Origin: Paenibacillus sp. YN15
GTDB lineage: Bacteria; Bacillota; Bacilli; Paenibacillales; NBRC-103111
Assembly (NCBI RefSeq): GCF_003285005.1
Contig: NZ_QMFA01000004.1
Coordinates: 228,828 to 292,827, forward strand
Length of the DNA stretch: 64,000 nucleotides
Direction: 5' to 3'
The position numbers and the translations under genes are program-made. Positions 63,618 through 64,000 of the stretch are shown in pieces. The notes below the pieces were generated by a model. The model saw only the letters and a list, made by a program, of their open reading frames with translations, was not told where the DNA came from and ran no database searches. Position 1 is the stretch's first letter; each line of letters begins with the position of its first letter.

Positions 63618-64000
63618 CTAGATGGCGGCGCACTTGATATTATGGGCCGCGTTCTCATCTCGATCATGAGCGGTTCCACAGGTCGAACATGTCCATTCCC
63701 GGATCGATAGATTCTTCACCTCAGGATGGACCGTGCCACATACATGACAGTGGTGACTGGTCGGTTCAAACCGGTCCGCCACCCGAAGCGTTCGGCCGTA
63801 CCAGGAAGCCTTGTACGTGAGCTGACGGACAAATTCGCCCCATGATGCATCCGCGATGGATTTCGACAGCTTCGGATTCCGGAGCATGTTCACCACGCCC
63901 AGATGTTCGATGCTGATCGTTTGGTTTTCACGAATCAGCTTCGTCGTCAGCTTGTGGAGAAAGTCATGTCGAGTATTCGCGATGTGTTCATGGATTCGCG
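63618..64000 (-). CDS. tnpB: TnpB (IS605 OrfB) RNA-guided nuclease, C-terminal part
   Basis: Cut by the window edge; about 127 residues are visible. RuvC-II region TISIEHLGVVNM has the catalytic Glu (the usual IEDL reads IEHL). The zinc finger is CHVCG...CSTCG, and RuvC-III follows in HDRDENAAHNI with the catalytic Asp. The stop is at 63618. It should be an active-site-complete C-terminus; the N-terminal half is not visible. Confidence 0.88.
   Translation of the reverse strand, partial: RIHEHIANTRHDFLHKLTTKLIRENQTISIEHLGVVNMLRNPKLSKSIADASWGEFVRQLTYKASWYGRTLRVADRFEPTSHHCHVCGTVHPEVKNLSIREWTCSTCGTAHDRDENAAHNIKCAAI

Larger units (their letters stand above)
63501..64000 (-). mobile_element. IS200/IS605-type element, right part (partial)
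   Basis: The visible part comprises the 3' portion of tnpB and a right end with the typical subterminal hairpin (CCCCCACTT / AAGTGGGGG) closing at TTCAA at 63501. The left end, any tnpA and the insertion-site motif lie outside the window. Elements of this group have no terminal inverted repeats, in line with what is seen. Confidence 0.75.

Overview
The window looks like a chromosomal segment of a Paenibacillus-type member of the Bacillales. The signs are a fairly high GC content, strong AGGAGG ribosome-binding sites, several LplB/YtcP-type sugar ABC importers with lipoprotein binding proteins, an AraC regulator with its own membrane sensor, giant secreted beta-helix/FN3/PA14 proteins, and a PyrR-attenuated pyr operon. 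No species can be fixed from this sequence alone.

Layout. 1-21 kb is a carbohydrate-use region: a partial importer, a Gfo/Idh/MocA oxidoreductase, a sugar isomerase-like protein and a GH2 glycosidase, then two tandem secreted beta-helix proteins. These are followed by a membrane AraC sensor-regulator with a complete importer (two permeases and a binding protein) and a GH42 beta-galactosidase. 21-28.5 kb is mixed: a Y-family polymerase with LexA-like sites, a chemoreceptor, a ClC antiporter and a degenerate HD-GYP protein. 29.2-39.9 kb is the most notable region, a compact locus matching the flavin-based extracellular electron transfer (EET) system known from Listeria. It encodes an ApbE flavinyltransferase, EetA, EetB, an ECF module (A1, A2, T), DmkB polyprenyl synthase with a HepS-like partner, a membrane-fused NDH-2, a PplA-type flavolipoprotein with two FMN-binding domains, and the DmkA prenyltransferase. 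40.1-40.3 kb holds two tRNA genes with CAU anticodons. 41-50 kb carries a PgpA/YutG-like protein, a TPR protein and a MacAB-like export cluster with two ATPases, one fused to an AbrB-like domain, plus a binding lipoprotein. 50-54 kb has a DegV protein, an AraC regulator and a divergent glycosidase. 54.2-63.5 kb is the pyr operon (pyrR-B-C-carA-carB-pyrF-E, without pyrP, pyrK or pyrD) with its attenuator. The right edge is the 3' part of an IS200/IS605-type element with tnpB and its right end.

How the EET genes could work together: Ndh2 oxidises NADH and passes electrons to a demethylmenaquinone pool made by DmkA and DmkB. EetA and EetB hand electrons outward to PplA, whose FMN groups are attached by the ApbE protein, and the ECF module would supply flavin. 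The divergent pplA/dmkA control region carries a near-consensus 7-1-7 Fur-type box at the dmkA promoter and a palindrome resembling Rex or Fnr sites at the pplA promoter. This suggests iron and redox control.

Three kinds of intergenic palindromic repeat are scattered through the window: a family built from four CTAACGAATC units in + + - - order (three copies), a second family with the same architecture but unrelated sequence (one copy), and a 51-bp CCCCCAAAAGT palindrome (two full copies plus one trimmed copy).
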